Assembly (NCBI RefSeq): GCF_043197795.1
Contig: NZ_JBICTU010000019.1
Coordinates: 1 to 64,000 of the forward strand
Reading direction: 5' to 3'
Length of the DNA: 64,000 bases
From: Sphaerisporangium sp040649355
GTDB lineage: Bacteria; Actinomycetota; Actinomycetes; Streptosporangiales; Streptosporangiaceae
Positions within the stretch are counted from its first letter, which is position 1; the number at the start of each line of letters is the position of its first letter. Below the pieces are notes generated by a model. It was not told the origin of the DNA, did no database searches, and saw only the letters and a program-made list of their open reading frames with translations. Made by a program: the position numbers and the translations under genes. This document shows, one piece after another, positions 1-7,130 of the stretch.

Positions 1-10
1 CGACACGCGG

Positions 11-78
11 GGTGGTCCCATCACTGGCAACCGGGTGGTCCCATGCTCGTGGCAGAAAACCACCCTCGGTGGTCCCAT
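11..78. repeat. Three direct copies of GGTGGTCCCAT
   Basis: The 11-mer GGTGGTCCCAT occurs exactly at 11-21, 34-44 and 68-78. Closely spaced short direct repeats of this kind are found at the ends of some insertion sequences, where they bind transposase; that reading is inference, because no transposase is visible in the window. Confidence 0.5.
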
Positions 79-191
79 AAGCCTGGCCGGCGACATGTGA
101 CCCACGAGGCGCATGCGGCCCGGCGTCATGTGATCCGTGAGGTGCGCGTGAACTGTGAGGCACCGTGTGACCCGGAGGCATGGTGCGCATT

Positions 192-227
192 GACCCGCTA
201 GGCATGGTGCGCCATGCCTAGCGGGTC
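192..227. repeat. Perfect 16-bp hairpin
   Basis: A perfect 16-bp inverted repeat (192-207 and 212-227) closes a 4-base TGCG loop. It could be a factor-independent terminator for transcription arriving from the left, which would isolate the tRNA gene. It has no T-tract, as is common for actinobacterial terminators. Confidence 0.6.
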
Positions 228-240
228 CCGCCTCTCCCGG

Positions 241-375
241 CCGCCTGTACCGCTCCCGGCTTCTCCCGGCCCGCCTGTTCCGGTATCGCCTGTACCGCTC
301 CCCGGCTTCTCCCGGCCCGCCTGTTCCGGTATCGCCTGTACCGCTCCCCGGCTTCTCCCGGCCCGCCTCTCCCGG
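241..375. repeat. 46-bp tandem repeat upstream of tRNA-Arg
   Basis: Two full copies of a 46-bp unit lie at 271-316 and 317-362, preceded by a partial copy (241-270) and followed by a degenerate start of another. The unit contains CTGTTCCGGTATCGCC and CTCCCCGGCTTCTCCC. It is pyrimidine-rich on the + strand. No coding function is evident. Confidence 0.8.
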
Positions 376-459
376 CACCGCCTCACCGGGTACTTGATCG
401 CTAGCGGGCTTCCGAGTAACCGAAGACCCTCAGATGCTGGTAGCCTTACCACTCGTTGA

Positions 460-531
460 GCCCCCTTAGCTCAGGGGATAGAGCACCGGCCTCCGGAGCC
501 GGGAGCGCAAGTTCGAATCTTGCAGGGGGCA
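460..531 (+). tRNA. tRNA-Arg (anticodon CCG)
   Basis: The sequence folds as a cloverleaf: acceptor stem 460-466 with 524-530 (all seven pairs), D stem 469-472 with 481-484, anticodon stem 486-490 with 498-502 and T stem 507-511 with 519-523. The anticodon at 493-495 is CCG, for arginine. CCA is not encoded. Its 3' part is the integration target of the element that follows: a second copy of bases 487-532 lies exactly 3400 bp downstream, so the native terminator now sits at 3940-3974. Confidence 0.95.
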
Positions 532-532
532 C
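487..532. repeat. attachment site copy (tRNA side)
   Basis: This 3' part of tRNA-Arg, from the anticodon stem to the base after the discriminator, is repeated at 3887-3932 with three differences (504 A/T, 510 A/G, 520 T/C). It is the junction between tRNA gene and element. Confidence 0.8.
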
Positions 533-662
533 AAGATCCAGGCCAGCGGAAACACGCGCTGACCAGGGTGTACAACGCAGAAGCGGGCGGGCCTCCAGTC
601 TCACGGAGTCCCGCCCGTTCTCATTGGCGCTCGCTAGTTGTGGACCAATCCTGGACCGGATC

Positions 663-1446
663 TCACGGGGTGAACGCGGCCTCGATCCGGCGGTTGTTCT
701 GCTCCTGACGGCCATCCAGGCACTTGGCATAGCGCTTCAGGAGAACCTCCACGCTGTTGCCGGCGCGGGCGGCTACCTCGGTGGCGTCCACGCCGGCGTT
801 GAGCCACGTGGACAGGGCGGCGTGCCGCAGGTCGTACGGACGGCCGGCCAGCGGAGAGGCCACCTGCTGAGGGGAAGGCCAGGCACCGCGCCTCCTCCCA
901 CGCTTGGGAGTAGGTGGAGGCGCCGAGTACACCACCGCGCTCGTTGCGGAACAGGCGCCCGTCGGGGGCGGTGCCGAACTCCTCCAGGTGGGCGCGAAGG
1001 ATGGTGACCAGCTCAGGCGGGATGGGGACCTCTCGGACTGCGCTCGTGTCCCGTTACTTCAAGCCGCGCAGATCATGGACCGTGCCCGTGTCCGTCCACC
1101 GCTTTCCGCTGCTTGGGCGGGTCTTGGCCAGGGTGAGCAGGCCCCACCCTTCCCCGGGGAGGTGGCAGTCGTCTTGCCGTAGTCCTACGGCCTCGGCTGG
1201 CCGAACACCCGCGAAGTACAGCGTGGCGTAGAAGGCCACCAGGCGGCGGCCTCGGGCACGGTGCCAGCTTCCGACGTAGGACACGGCAGTGAGCAGTTCC
1301 CGGGCCTGCTCGGGGTTGACCACGGCGCGCCTGTCTACGGCGGCTTCCTTGGCGACCTTCTTCTGTTCGATCCGTTTGAGCGGGTTCTCCTTGAGTTCGC
1401 CGAGATCCACGCCGTATTCCAGCGCCGTGTTCAATCCTCGGCGGCG
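663..1446 (-). pseudogene. Tyrosine recombinase (integrase) pseudogene
   Basis: Three consecutive pieces of one integrase lie in different minus-strand frames. Bases 1446-1054 encode the central region, with NPEQARELL and the catalytic-Arg region FAGVRPAEAVGLR. Bases about 1050-880 encode REVPIPPELVTILRAHLEEF in another frame. Bases about 880-663 encode the C-terminal catalytic segment RPYDLRHAALSTWLNAGV, ending with the Tyr-containing VLLKRYAKCLDGR. At least two frameshifts and one in-frame stop separate them, and the N-terminal core-binding domain is missing. The gene points towards the tRNA attachment site, so it was probably the element's own integrase. It is very unlikely to be functional. 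Confidence 0.85.
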
Positions 1447-1569
1447 GCGGGCGGTGGTGTCGGCGGCGGCGGTTCGCCGGAAGGTTGTGCTTCGCCATGC
1501 CGAAAATCGCCGCCGCCCTGCTCGCCGCCCTCGCCCTCGTGCTCGTCGGCGTCCTGCGCGTCCCGCCCG

Positions 1570-1878
1570 AGCTACTACCGGCCCGAAGATGTGCAGGGGA
1601 CCCCACTCGCTGATCCCACGCCTGGGCCCGCCGGCCGTGGGGGTGGGTTCGCTGTCCTGACGCTTCAGGGCTTGGAGCCGGACAGCATGACCGAGACGAT
1701 CCACGCGCGAATGCCCACGCCGGATGAAGCGGAAATGCTCCAGTTGCCCGCCGGCGAGCCGGTCATGATTCTTCGGCGGCGCACCTTCACGCGAGAGGGT
1801 CGATTGGTCGAATTCGCTCGGGGCGTTCACGCCGCGTCCCGCTTCGCGTGGTCGTACACGTTCAAGATTCCCGACTGA
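1570..1878 (+). pseudogene. C-terminal (UTRA) fragment of a GntR-family regulator
   Basis: About 102 residues match the C-terminal effector-binding UTRA domain of GntR/HutC regulators: SYYRPEDVQGTPLAD, then HARMPTPDEAEMLQLPAGEP and VMILRRRTFTREGRLVEF, ending KIPD at a stop. No winged-helix DNA-binding domain precedes it in any frame; the upstream DNA is instead the start-proximal side of the antisense integrase remnant, so a deletion probably joined the two. In pSAM2-type elements such a gene (KorSA-like) represses replication and transfer. Without the DNA-binding half it cannot act as a repressor. Confidence 0.75.
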
Positions 1879-1893
1879 GGAGAGGGGAGGGAC

Positions 1894-2553
1894 ATGGCCA
1901 CCACTGCTCTTGTACCCGATGCCCTCCGGGCCGACGTCGAGACCCTGTGGGACTACCACAACATGCACCACGTCGTTCGCCCCTCGGACGTCGGCGTTGG
2001 CCTCGGAAGTCATGACCTCGGGGTGGCCACTTGTGCCTCAGATCTCTACCAGCAGGGCATGTTCCCGCTGATCGTGTTCACTGGTGCTAACGCCCCCACC
2101 ACGGTCAGCAGATTTCCTCGTGGCGAGGCCGTCCATTACAAGGAACATGCCGTCAAACTCGGCGTTCCCGCTGACGCCATCCTGGTCGAGCCTCACGCGA
2201 CCAACACGGGAGAGAACTTCACATACACCCGTGCCCTCCTAGAGCAGCACGGGGTCACCGTAGCGTCAGCGGTCCTCATCTCTCGGCCATACCAGCAGCG
2301 ACGCGCCTACGCGACGTGCAAGAAGTTGTGGCCCGAAGTCGACGTCACGTGCGCGTCGCTTCCACTCTCGCTCGATGACTACGTGCAGAGCATCGGAGAC
2401 GTGGACCGCGTAATCAACATGCTGGTCGGCGACACCCAGCGGATCACCGAGTACGCCAAGAAGGGCTTCGCCGTCGAGCAGTCGTATCCGGATGAGGTCG
2501 ATGCCGCCTTCCGGCGACTGGTAGCCGCCGCTTTCACAAGTCGTTTGGTTTGA
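1894..2553 (+). CDS. YdcF/SanA-like DUF218 family protein
   Basis: A protein of 219 residues, preceded by a strong ribosome-binding site (GGAGAGGGGAGGG) just before the ATG. It matches the cytosolic YdcF-type DUF218 fold: LGSHDLGVATCASDLYQ, IVFTGANAP, the conserved E-x-x-x-TxEN-like segment VEPHATNTGENFTYTR, and VLISRPYQQRRAYATCKK. There is no signal peptide or membrane segment. The family binds nucleotides or acts as a metal-independent transferase, but its substrate is generally unknown. In actinomycetes such genes often accompany pSAM2-type elements next to the GntR regulator, as here. The reading frame is intact although its neighbours have decayed. Confidence 0.8.
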   Translation: MATTALVPDALRADVETLWDYHNMHHVVRPSDVGVGLGSHDLGVATCASDLYQQGMFPLIVFTGANAPTTVSRFPRGEAVHYKEHAVKLGVPADAILVEPHATNTGENFTYTRALLEQHGVTVASAVLISRPYQQRRAYATCKKLWPEVDVTCASLPLSLDDYVQSIGDVDRVINMLVGDTQRITEYAKKGFAVEQSYPDEVDAAFRRLVAAAFTSRLV

Positions 2554-2604
2554 CGATGGATGTGCGTCAGCTCGTATTCCCTCTACCATCGCATGGCGGA
2601 GCGT

Positions 2605-3543
2605 TTATGGTTGGGTGCCGACGATGCGATTGAGAATCATATCGACAAACGCCTTCACCTGTTCAGGGCTGTCGCAGTCTGCCGCATCGATGCGCTCTAC
2701 GGGAATCCCGGCGTTCCGTATTAGCGCCTCTCGCGTTTTATCTTCTGTCCACTTTCCTTTGTGATAGACTCCGTCTATCTCGATTGCGATAACCCGTCCT
2801 CTGTATGTGACCAAGATGTCTGGCTCGAAGGAATGGCCACTGACTCTCATCCCGGGGAGTGGTAAGATCCCGATGGTCTCGTAGAGGCGATATTCCTTCT
2901 GTCGGCGCTTCAGTTCGCGATAGATTGCCAGCTCGCCGGTGCTGCGGAACACGAAGGTGTCTTCCGTGAACATGGGTTCGGAAGGGCTATAGCCGCTTTC
3001 GGTTTGCTTGCGCGGACGACGAACATCCCGTCCCTGATTTCCCCCTCGAGCCTGAAGCGCCTGTCGGATTTTTACGTGCCAGTCCATCGGTAATTCGACC
3101 GGGTCGGGACGAACGCTGAATTTTATGCCGCCGTCCACATCGATTTTAGGCACACCCATCCAATCGGGGAATATCCGCGAGCGCGCTTTTTCGAAGCAGA
3201 TTTCTATGAGGGTATGATTTTCCGTGAGCGTCGGAAGGGACTCCTCTGGTACTATAAGCTCCCAGAGATGCTTACTCCATCGCATGTCGGTGTCAGTGGG
3301 ACAAACGGCTATCTTGATGGTGCGGTTGAGGTGATAAATGATTGCCCAGACAGCTTCTCGGCTTTTCAGGACGTCGAGTCCGTCGGAGATTATAAGTCTT
3401 ACGGCGTCGCCAAAAATGAGATGTACGTCGTCTGCCGCATCCTCGTCCATCTCCACTTCGGAGGGCTCGCCATGGTAGTCGTGGTGCTGCCACACAGCCA
3501 CGTAGTCGCGGTCGGCGCGAGATGGGGTTTCTGACTCTGACAT
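2605..3543 (-). CDS. Putative PD-(D/E)XK / DUF559-like nuclease-domain protein
   Basis: About 312 residues from an ATG at 3543 (GGGGGAAG upstream). Longer versions starting at 3570 or 3750 are possible but have poorer upstream sites. The N-terminal two thirds is acidic and unrecognised. The last ~90 residues carry SFEPDILVTYRGRVIAIEID then GVYHKGKW, resembling the active-site strand pattern (D...ExD) of DUF559/Vsr-like endonuclease domains, where the acidic residues bind metal. The gene has lower GC content than its surroundings and lies in the integrated element, suggesting transfer. It may be a defence or DNA-processing cargo gene; function is not established. Confidence 0.6.
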   Translation of the reverse strand: MSESETPSRADRDYVAVWQHHDYHGEPSEVEMDEDAADDVHLIFGDAVRLIISDGLDVLKSREAVWAIIYHLNRTIKIAVCPTDTDMRWSKHLWELIVPEESLPTLTENHTLIEICFEKARSRIFPDWMGVPKIDVDGGIKFSVRPDPVELPMDWHVKIRQALQARGGNQGRDVRRPRKQTESGYSPSEPMFTEDTFVFRSTGELAIYRELKRRQKEYRLYETIGILPLPGMRVSGHSFEPDILVTYRGRVIAIEIDGVYHKGKWTEDKTREALIRNAGIPVERIDAADCDSPEQVKAFVDMILNRIVGTQP

Positions 3544-3886
3544 AGGAGAATCTTCCCCCATCCAAGCCATGTATGTGGAGCCAATTGTGCCTTGCTGCGC
3601 CCATCCCGTTTGCCGTTGACCCCACTGCGGAGCGGCAGCGGGCGGGCCGTCGGGAGCACCAGTGGGAGGCGGCGGCCTGCCGTGACGGCGGCACGTGCGC
3701 CCCGCTGAGGGCCGCCTTGAAGATGCAGAGAGAGCGCGAGGCGGGGTCATGCTCTTGGAGCGCTAACACGATGCGGAGAGACCGTGGTTTCGGCCTTTCG
3801 TGGACCTACTGTGGACCAGAGCGTCAGTCGGATGGCGAGTCGAAGCATTCTCGCAGCTCAAGGAGACATGTGGTATGGATGTGACA

Positions 3887-3932
3887 CGGCCTCCGGAGCC
3901 GGGTGCGCAGGTTCGAATCCTGCAGGGGGCAC
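3887..3932. repeat. attachment site copy (distal)
   Basis: A second copy of tRNA-Arg positions 487-532 with 43 of 46 bases identical. Two differences (3910 G, 3920 C) restore a base pair in the T stem (A-T in the tRNA becomes G-C here), so the two copies derive from different but functional tRNA genes. It lacks the acceptor 5' strand and the D arm and is not a tRNA gene itself. Confidence 0.8.
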
Positions 3933-3939
3933 CAGATTG

Positions 3940-3974
3940 AGACCGGCTCACATGCTTCGTGAGCCGGTCTTTTT
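3940..3974 (+). terminator. Rho-independent terminator (displaced tRNA-Arg terminator)
   Basis: A perfect 12-bp stem (3940-3951 with 3959-3970, loop ATGCTTC) runs into a T-tract. It lies 8 bp after the distal tRNA fragment, exactly where a tRNA terminator belongs, so it was probably the terminator of the intact tRNA before insertion. Confidence 0.85.
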
Positions 3975-4092
3975 CGTGTCGTAGGGTCCTCGCGATCTTG
4001 TCGCCTCGCGACGGAGTTCGACACCTGGTTACGCGTCTTCCGGGCCCAACACGGGGATCGATCGCGATGTGGGTCCGTAGAGGTCGTTGGGT

Positions 4093-4214
4093 GAAATTTT
4101 CATCGAGATGTTTCGGCCCGTTGTAACACGAGCACGGCAATGTCTCCGCAGGCCGGGGTAGATGTCGAAGCGCATAAAAGAACGTGTGCGCGAGGCGGAA
4201 CTCTCGAAACTTTC
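4093..4214. promoter_or_regulatory. Two GAAANTTTC inverted repeats upstream of xylanase
   Basis: GAAATTTTC (4093-4101, within the perfect palindrome TGAAATTTTCA) and GAAACTTTC (4206-4214) share the pattern GAAA-N-TTTC. Similar inverted repeats occur before xylanase genes of streptomycetes and bind repressors that respond to xylo-oligosaccharides. Assignment to such a repressor here is inference. Bases 3975-4420 otherwise contain no credible gene. Confidence 0.45.
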
Positions 4215-4223
4215 ATCATGGCC

Positions 4224-4252
4224 TTGACACATTTCGGGGAGGTTTCCACACT
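4224..4252 (+). promoter_or_regulatory. Candidate xylanase promoter
   Basis: A perfect -35 hexamer TTGACA (4224-4229) is followed after 17 bp by CACACT (4247-4252), a weak -10. It starts 9 bp after the second GAAANTTTC site, so a bound repressor could block it. The leader to the start codon would be about 160 nt. Confidence 0.35.
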
Positions 4253-4420
4253 GAGTCCCCGAGGCGGTTTCTCCCTGCCAGGCCGGTGGTGTGGCGGCAG
4301 GGGGCTCCGTCTGCGACGTCCTCGTGGTGTGCGTTCCTGGTTATGGGGTCGGGGCGTCGATCCCGCAGGGCGTCGCCGCGTTTCCCCGCTGTTCCGTGAC
4401 TCAGTTGTGGAGGCTCAGGC

Positions 4421-5836
4421 ATGAGCACAAACGCCACCCCCCCGGATCGATCCCGGCCCCCACGCAGCGGCCCCCGCCGGATGCTGCTCGCTGGTGCCCT
4501 TGGTGTACTCGGCACGATCACGGCGCTGGCGATGACGGTTCCCGCCGGTGCCGCGGCGAGCACGTTGGGCGCGGCGGCCGCGCAGAGCGGCCGGTACTTC
4601 GGCACCGCCATCTCCGCGAGCAAGCTCGGAGACTCGGCTTACACCACGATCGCGAACCGCGAGTTCAACATGGTGACGCCCGAGAACGAGATGAAGATCG
4701 ACGCCACCGAGCCCCAACAGGGCCAGTTCAACTTCACCAACGGCGACCGGGTCTACAACTGGGCCGTCCAGAACGGCAAGCAGGTCCGTGGGCACACCCT
4801 GGCCTGGCACTCCCAGCAGCCGGGCTGGATGCAGTCCCTTTCCGGCAGCGCGCTGCGCCAGGCGATGATCAACCACATCAACGGCGTGATGGCCCACTAC
4901 AAGGGGAAGCTCGCCTACTGGGACGTGGTCAACGAGGCCTTCGACGACAGCAACGGCGGCCGGCGCCAGTCGAACCTGCAGGCCACGGGCAACGACTGGA
5001 TCGAGGTGGCCTTCCGCACCGCCCGTGCGGCCGACCCCTCGGTCAAGCTCTGCTACAACGACTACAACATCGACAACTGGACCTGGGCCAAGACGCAGGG
5101 CGTCTACAACATGGTCAAGGACTTCAAGGCCCGTGGCGTGCCGATCGACTGCGTCGGCCTCCAGGGCCACTTCAACAGCGGCAGCGCGTACAACGCCAAC
5201 TTCCGCACCACCCTGTCGAGCTTCGCCGCTCTCGGCGTCGACGTGGCCATCACCGAGCTGGACATCCAGGGCGCCTCGGCCACGACCTACGCCAACGTGA
5301 CCAACGACTGCCTGGCGGTGCCGCGGTGCGTCGGCATCACGGTGTGGGGCGTGCGTGACAGCGACTCCTGGCGCTCGGGTGACACCCCGCTGCTGTTCGA
5401 CGGCAACGGCAACAAGAAGGCCGCCTACACCTCGGTCCTCAACGCCCTGAACGCCGCCGGTCCCAACCCCTCGCCCACCCCCACCCCGACGGTCACGCCG
5501 ACGGTCACCCCGACGCCCACGCCGACACCGACTACGGGTACGGGGGCGTGTTCGGCGACGATCACGACGGTCAACAGCTGGCAGGGTGGGTTCCAGTCGA
5601 CGGTGACGGTCAACGCGGGCAATTCGCCGGTCAACGGATGGACCGTGAAGTGGACCTGGCCCGGCGGGCAGAGCATCAGCAGCCTGTGGAACGGCACGCA
5701 GACCGTCTCCGGTTCCTCGGTGACGGTGCGCAACGCCTCCTACAACGGCTCCATCGCGGCGAACTCGTCCACCACCTTCGGCTTCACGGCCAACGGCACC
5801 GCGGCCACCCCCACCGCCACCTGCACCAGCCCCTGA
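4421..5836 (+). CDS. Secreted GH10 endo-beta-1,4-xylanase with CBM2
   Basis: A 471-residue secreted enzyme that cleaves internal beta-1,4 links of xylan. Residues 1-47 form an export signal with an RR-MLL start (Tat-like) and an Ala-rich end. The GH10 catalytic barrel spans about 50-345, with acid/base Glu172 in WDVVNEAFDD and nucleophile Glu279 in ITELDIQG, plus the substrate-site motifs HTLAWHSQ and WGVRDSDSW. A Pro/Thr linker (about 348-374) leads to a family-2 carbohydrate-binding module (377-468) with conserved Cys377 and Cys468. The start follows GGAGG. It is a single-gene unit with candidate operators upstream and two hairpins downstream. Confidence 0.95.
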   Translation: MSTNATPPDRSRPPRSGPRRMLLAGALGVLGTITALAMTVPAGAAASTLGAAAAQSGRYFGTAISASKLGDSAYTTIANREFNMVTPENEMKIDATEPQQGQFNFTNGDRVYNWAVQNGKQVRGHTLAWHSQQPGWMQSLSGSALRQAMINHINGVMAHYKGKLAYWDVVNEAFDDSNGGRRQSNLQATGNDWIEVAFRTARAADPSVKLCYNDYNIDNWTWAKTQGVYNMVKDFKARGVPIDCVGLQGHFNSGSAYNANFRTTLSSFAALGVDVAITELDIQGASATTYANVTNDCLAVPRCVGITVWGVRDSDSWRSGDTPLLFDGNGNKKAAYTSVLNALNAAGPNPSPTPTPTVTPTVTPTPTPTPTTGTGACSATITTVNSWQGGFQSTVTVNAGNSPVNGWTVKWTWPGGQSISSLWNGTQTVSGSSVTVRNASYNGSIAANSSTTFGFTANGTAATPTATCTSP

Positions 5837-5875
5837 CCCGTCGCCAGGTGCGTCGGGCCGGCGTCCGCGCCGACC

Positions 5876-5929
5876 GGTAGTACCTCCTCAGCGTCACCAA
5901 GGCCGCGATCGTGAGAAGGAGGTACTACC
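5876..5929 (+). terminator. Long-loop inverted repeat after xylanase
   Basis: A perfect 13-bp inverted repeat (5876-5888 with 5917-5929) has a 28-base loop. It starts 40 bp after the xylanase stop codon and could stabilise or terminate the transcript, or be an operator; the loop is long for a terminator. Confidence 0.4.
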
Positions 5930-5964
5930 CGGCCGGCGGGTCGGCCGCGTCAGTCCCTGTAGGG

Positions 5965-6001
5965 ATTCGGGCCGGGTGGGAACACACCACCCGGCCCGAA
6001 T
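5965..6001 (+). terminator. Strong hairpin terminator after xylanase
   Basis: A perfect 15-bp GC-rich stem (5965-5979 with 5987-6001) has a 7-base loop. There is no T-run, as is usual in actinobacteria. It ends the xylanase unit. Confidence 0.75.
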
Positions 6002-6576
6002 TCGTCCCAATAGAGCTGGCAGAGTGTTCGGCCGAGGCTCGGGACGCGGGGTTGGGTCGCGCCGGCCGACGATGGGGGAAGGCGATGAATTCGTCGCAGA
6101 CCTTGCGTTCCCAGCGGCAGTGGAAAAGGCTGTTTCATGTGCTCGGTCTTACGGTTGTTCTCGCGGGAGGTTTCGATTATCCGGCATGAATTTCATTATG
6201 AATTGCCGGTGAGGTTTCGGTGGTGTGGTGAAGCAGGCTTCCGAGCTTGGCGGGGTGGCCTGGGGCAACAGCTATGGGGTGTTGGTTCGGGCGTATTTGC
6301 GGTGGTCTCGGGGTGAAGGGCGCGAACGCGGGGTTGCGTTGGGGGTTGTGTCGCGCTTTGGTGCCGGGCGATAAGTCGCAGTGAGTTGCACCGGGCGGTA
6401 TGGGTGGCTTGATGATCCCGGACCGAGGCTTTGACCTCTCTGGGGTGCCTTCCGGATTGTTCTCAACTAGCGTCTTTAGGTGTGGCGTCGAAACGAATTC
6501 GACCAGGAAACCGGGTCGGCGCTCCGCCAGTCCGGCAGCACGCCGGGCTCGATAATCAGACATGGAGTGATATTTC
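6002..6576. other. Intergenic region without a recognisable gene
   Basis: No frame here shows convincing actinomycete codon bias, a good start or a known motif. The G/T-rich stretch 6220-6420 looks like decayed or non-coding DNA. The last ~150 bp must hold the promoter of the small secreted protein that follows. Confidence 0.5.
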
Positions 6577-6918
6577 ATGCTGAAGCGTGCTCTCGTCGCC
6601 GGTACATTGGCGGCTTCCAGCCTCATCGTTTCCATGACGATGTCGGCCCAGCCCGCCAGTGCAAGCACGATGACCCACGAACCCCAACCCACCGCTATAT
6701 CCGGGGCCCTGAACGAAGCGGGGCATCCTTGCTACTACAACGGCCACTACCAGCGCCACTGGCGCCATTGCCAGCACGGCCCCTACGGTCCGCATGGCCC
6801 TCGCGGGCCGTACGGCCACCACGGCCCATACGGCCCCTACGGCCACGGCCCGTATGGGCACCAGGGTCCGTATGGTCATCAAGGTCCCTATGGCCACCAC
6901 CACGGCGGACCCAGGTGA
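6577..6918 (+). CDS. Small secreted Gly-Pro-Tyr-Gly-His repeat protein
   Basis: A protein of 113 residues. Residues 1-30 are a Sec signal peptide (MLKRALVAGTLAASSLIVS, Ala-x-Ala cleavage near SASA). The mature part has one Cys pair (PCYYNGHYQRHWRHC) followed by about ten short GPYG-H units rich in His, Gly, Pro and Tyr. The start follows GGAG at good spacing. I recognise no family. The many His residues suggest metal binding, and the Gly/Tyr repeats suggest a disordered or adhesive wall-associated protein; both are inference. It lies beside a siderophore locus, but no iron box precedes it, so a link is unproven. Confidence 0.75.
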   Translation: MLKRALVAGTLAASSLIVSMTMSAQPASASTMTHEPQPTAISGALNEAGHPCYYNGHYQRHWRHCQHGPYGPHGPRGPYGHHGPYGPYGHGPYGHQGPYGHQGPYGHHHGGPR

Positions 6919-7014
6919 TCTAGCCACAGTGGCGGACGGTCGCGGCTGATCGGCTAGCCCGGGCGCGAGTGGCGCGGTAGCGGCTCAGCACGCCCGGTGC
7001 GATCGTCGCTCCAC

Positions 7015-7050
7015 CCGTGCCGGGCCGGCCGAGCTTCCGGCCCGGCACGG
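7015..7050. terminator. Hairpin between convergent genes
   Basis: A perfect 14-bp stem (7015-7028 with 7037-7050, 8-base loop) lies between the small secreted protein gene and the convergent fusion gene. It probably terminates both. Confidence 0.75.
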
Positions 7051-7130
7051 TTCACCCGAGGGGGTCCAGCACCGCAGGGAGGGCGGCTCCCGGGTTTCGG
7101 CCCGGCGCGGTTCACCCGGAGGAGGGTGGG

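Larger units (their letters stand above)
487..3932. mobile_element. Decayed tRNA-integrated element (AICE-like remnant)
   Basis: Flanking direct repeats 487-532 and 3887-3932 (43 of 46 identical) correspond to the 3' end of tRNA-Arg. Next to the tRNA is a tyrosine integrase facing it, the standard arrangement in actinomycete integrative elements (pSAM2-like AICEs). The integrase is frameshifted and has lost its N-terminus, and only the C-terminal part of a KorSA-like GntR regulator remains. No replication initiator or FtsK-like transfer protein was found. The element is therefore a remnant that cannot move on its own. Surviving cargo is a YdcF-like gene and a nuclease-like gene with lower GC content than its surroundings. 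Confidence 0.75.

Noticed and set aside
241..375. Replication origin iterons
   Set aside because: The 46-bp repeats are long, GC-rich and have no AT-rich melting region or replication gene nearby.
3887..3932. A second tRNA-Arg gene
   Set aside because: It has only the 3' part (anticodon stem to T arm); the 5' acceptor strand and D arm are missing, so it is an attachment site copy.
3573..4140. Short frames between the nuclease-like gene and the xylanase on both strands
   Set aside because: No ribosome-binding site, codon bias or recognisable motif; they overlap the att site and the terminator.
5911..6692. Short frames on both strands between the xylanase and the small secreted protein
   Set aside because: They run across terminator hairpins, have Arg/Ser-rich translations and no family similarity.
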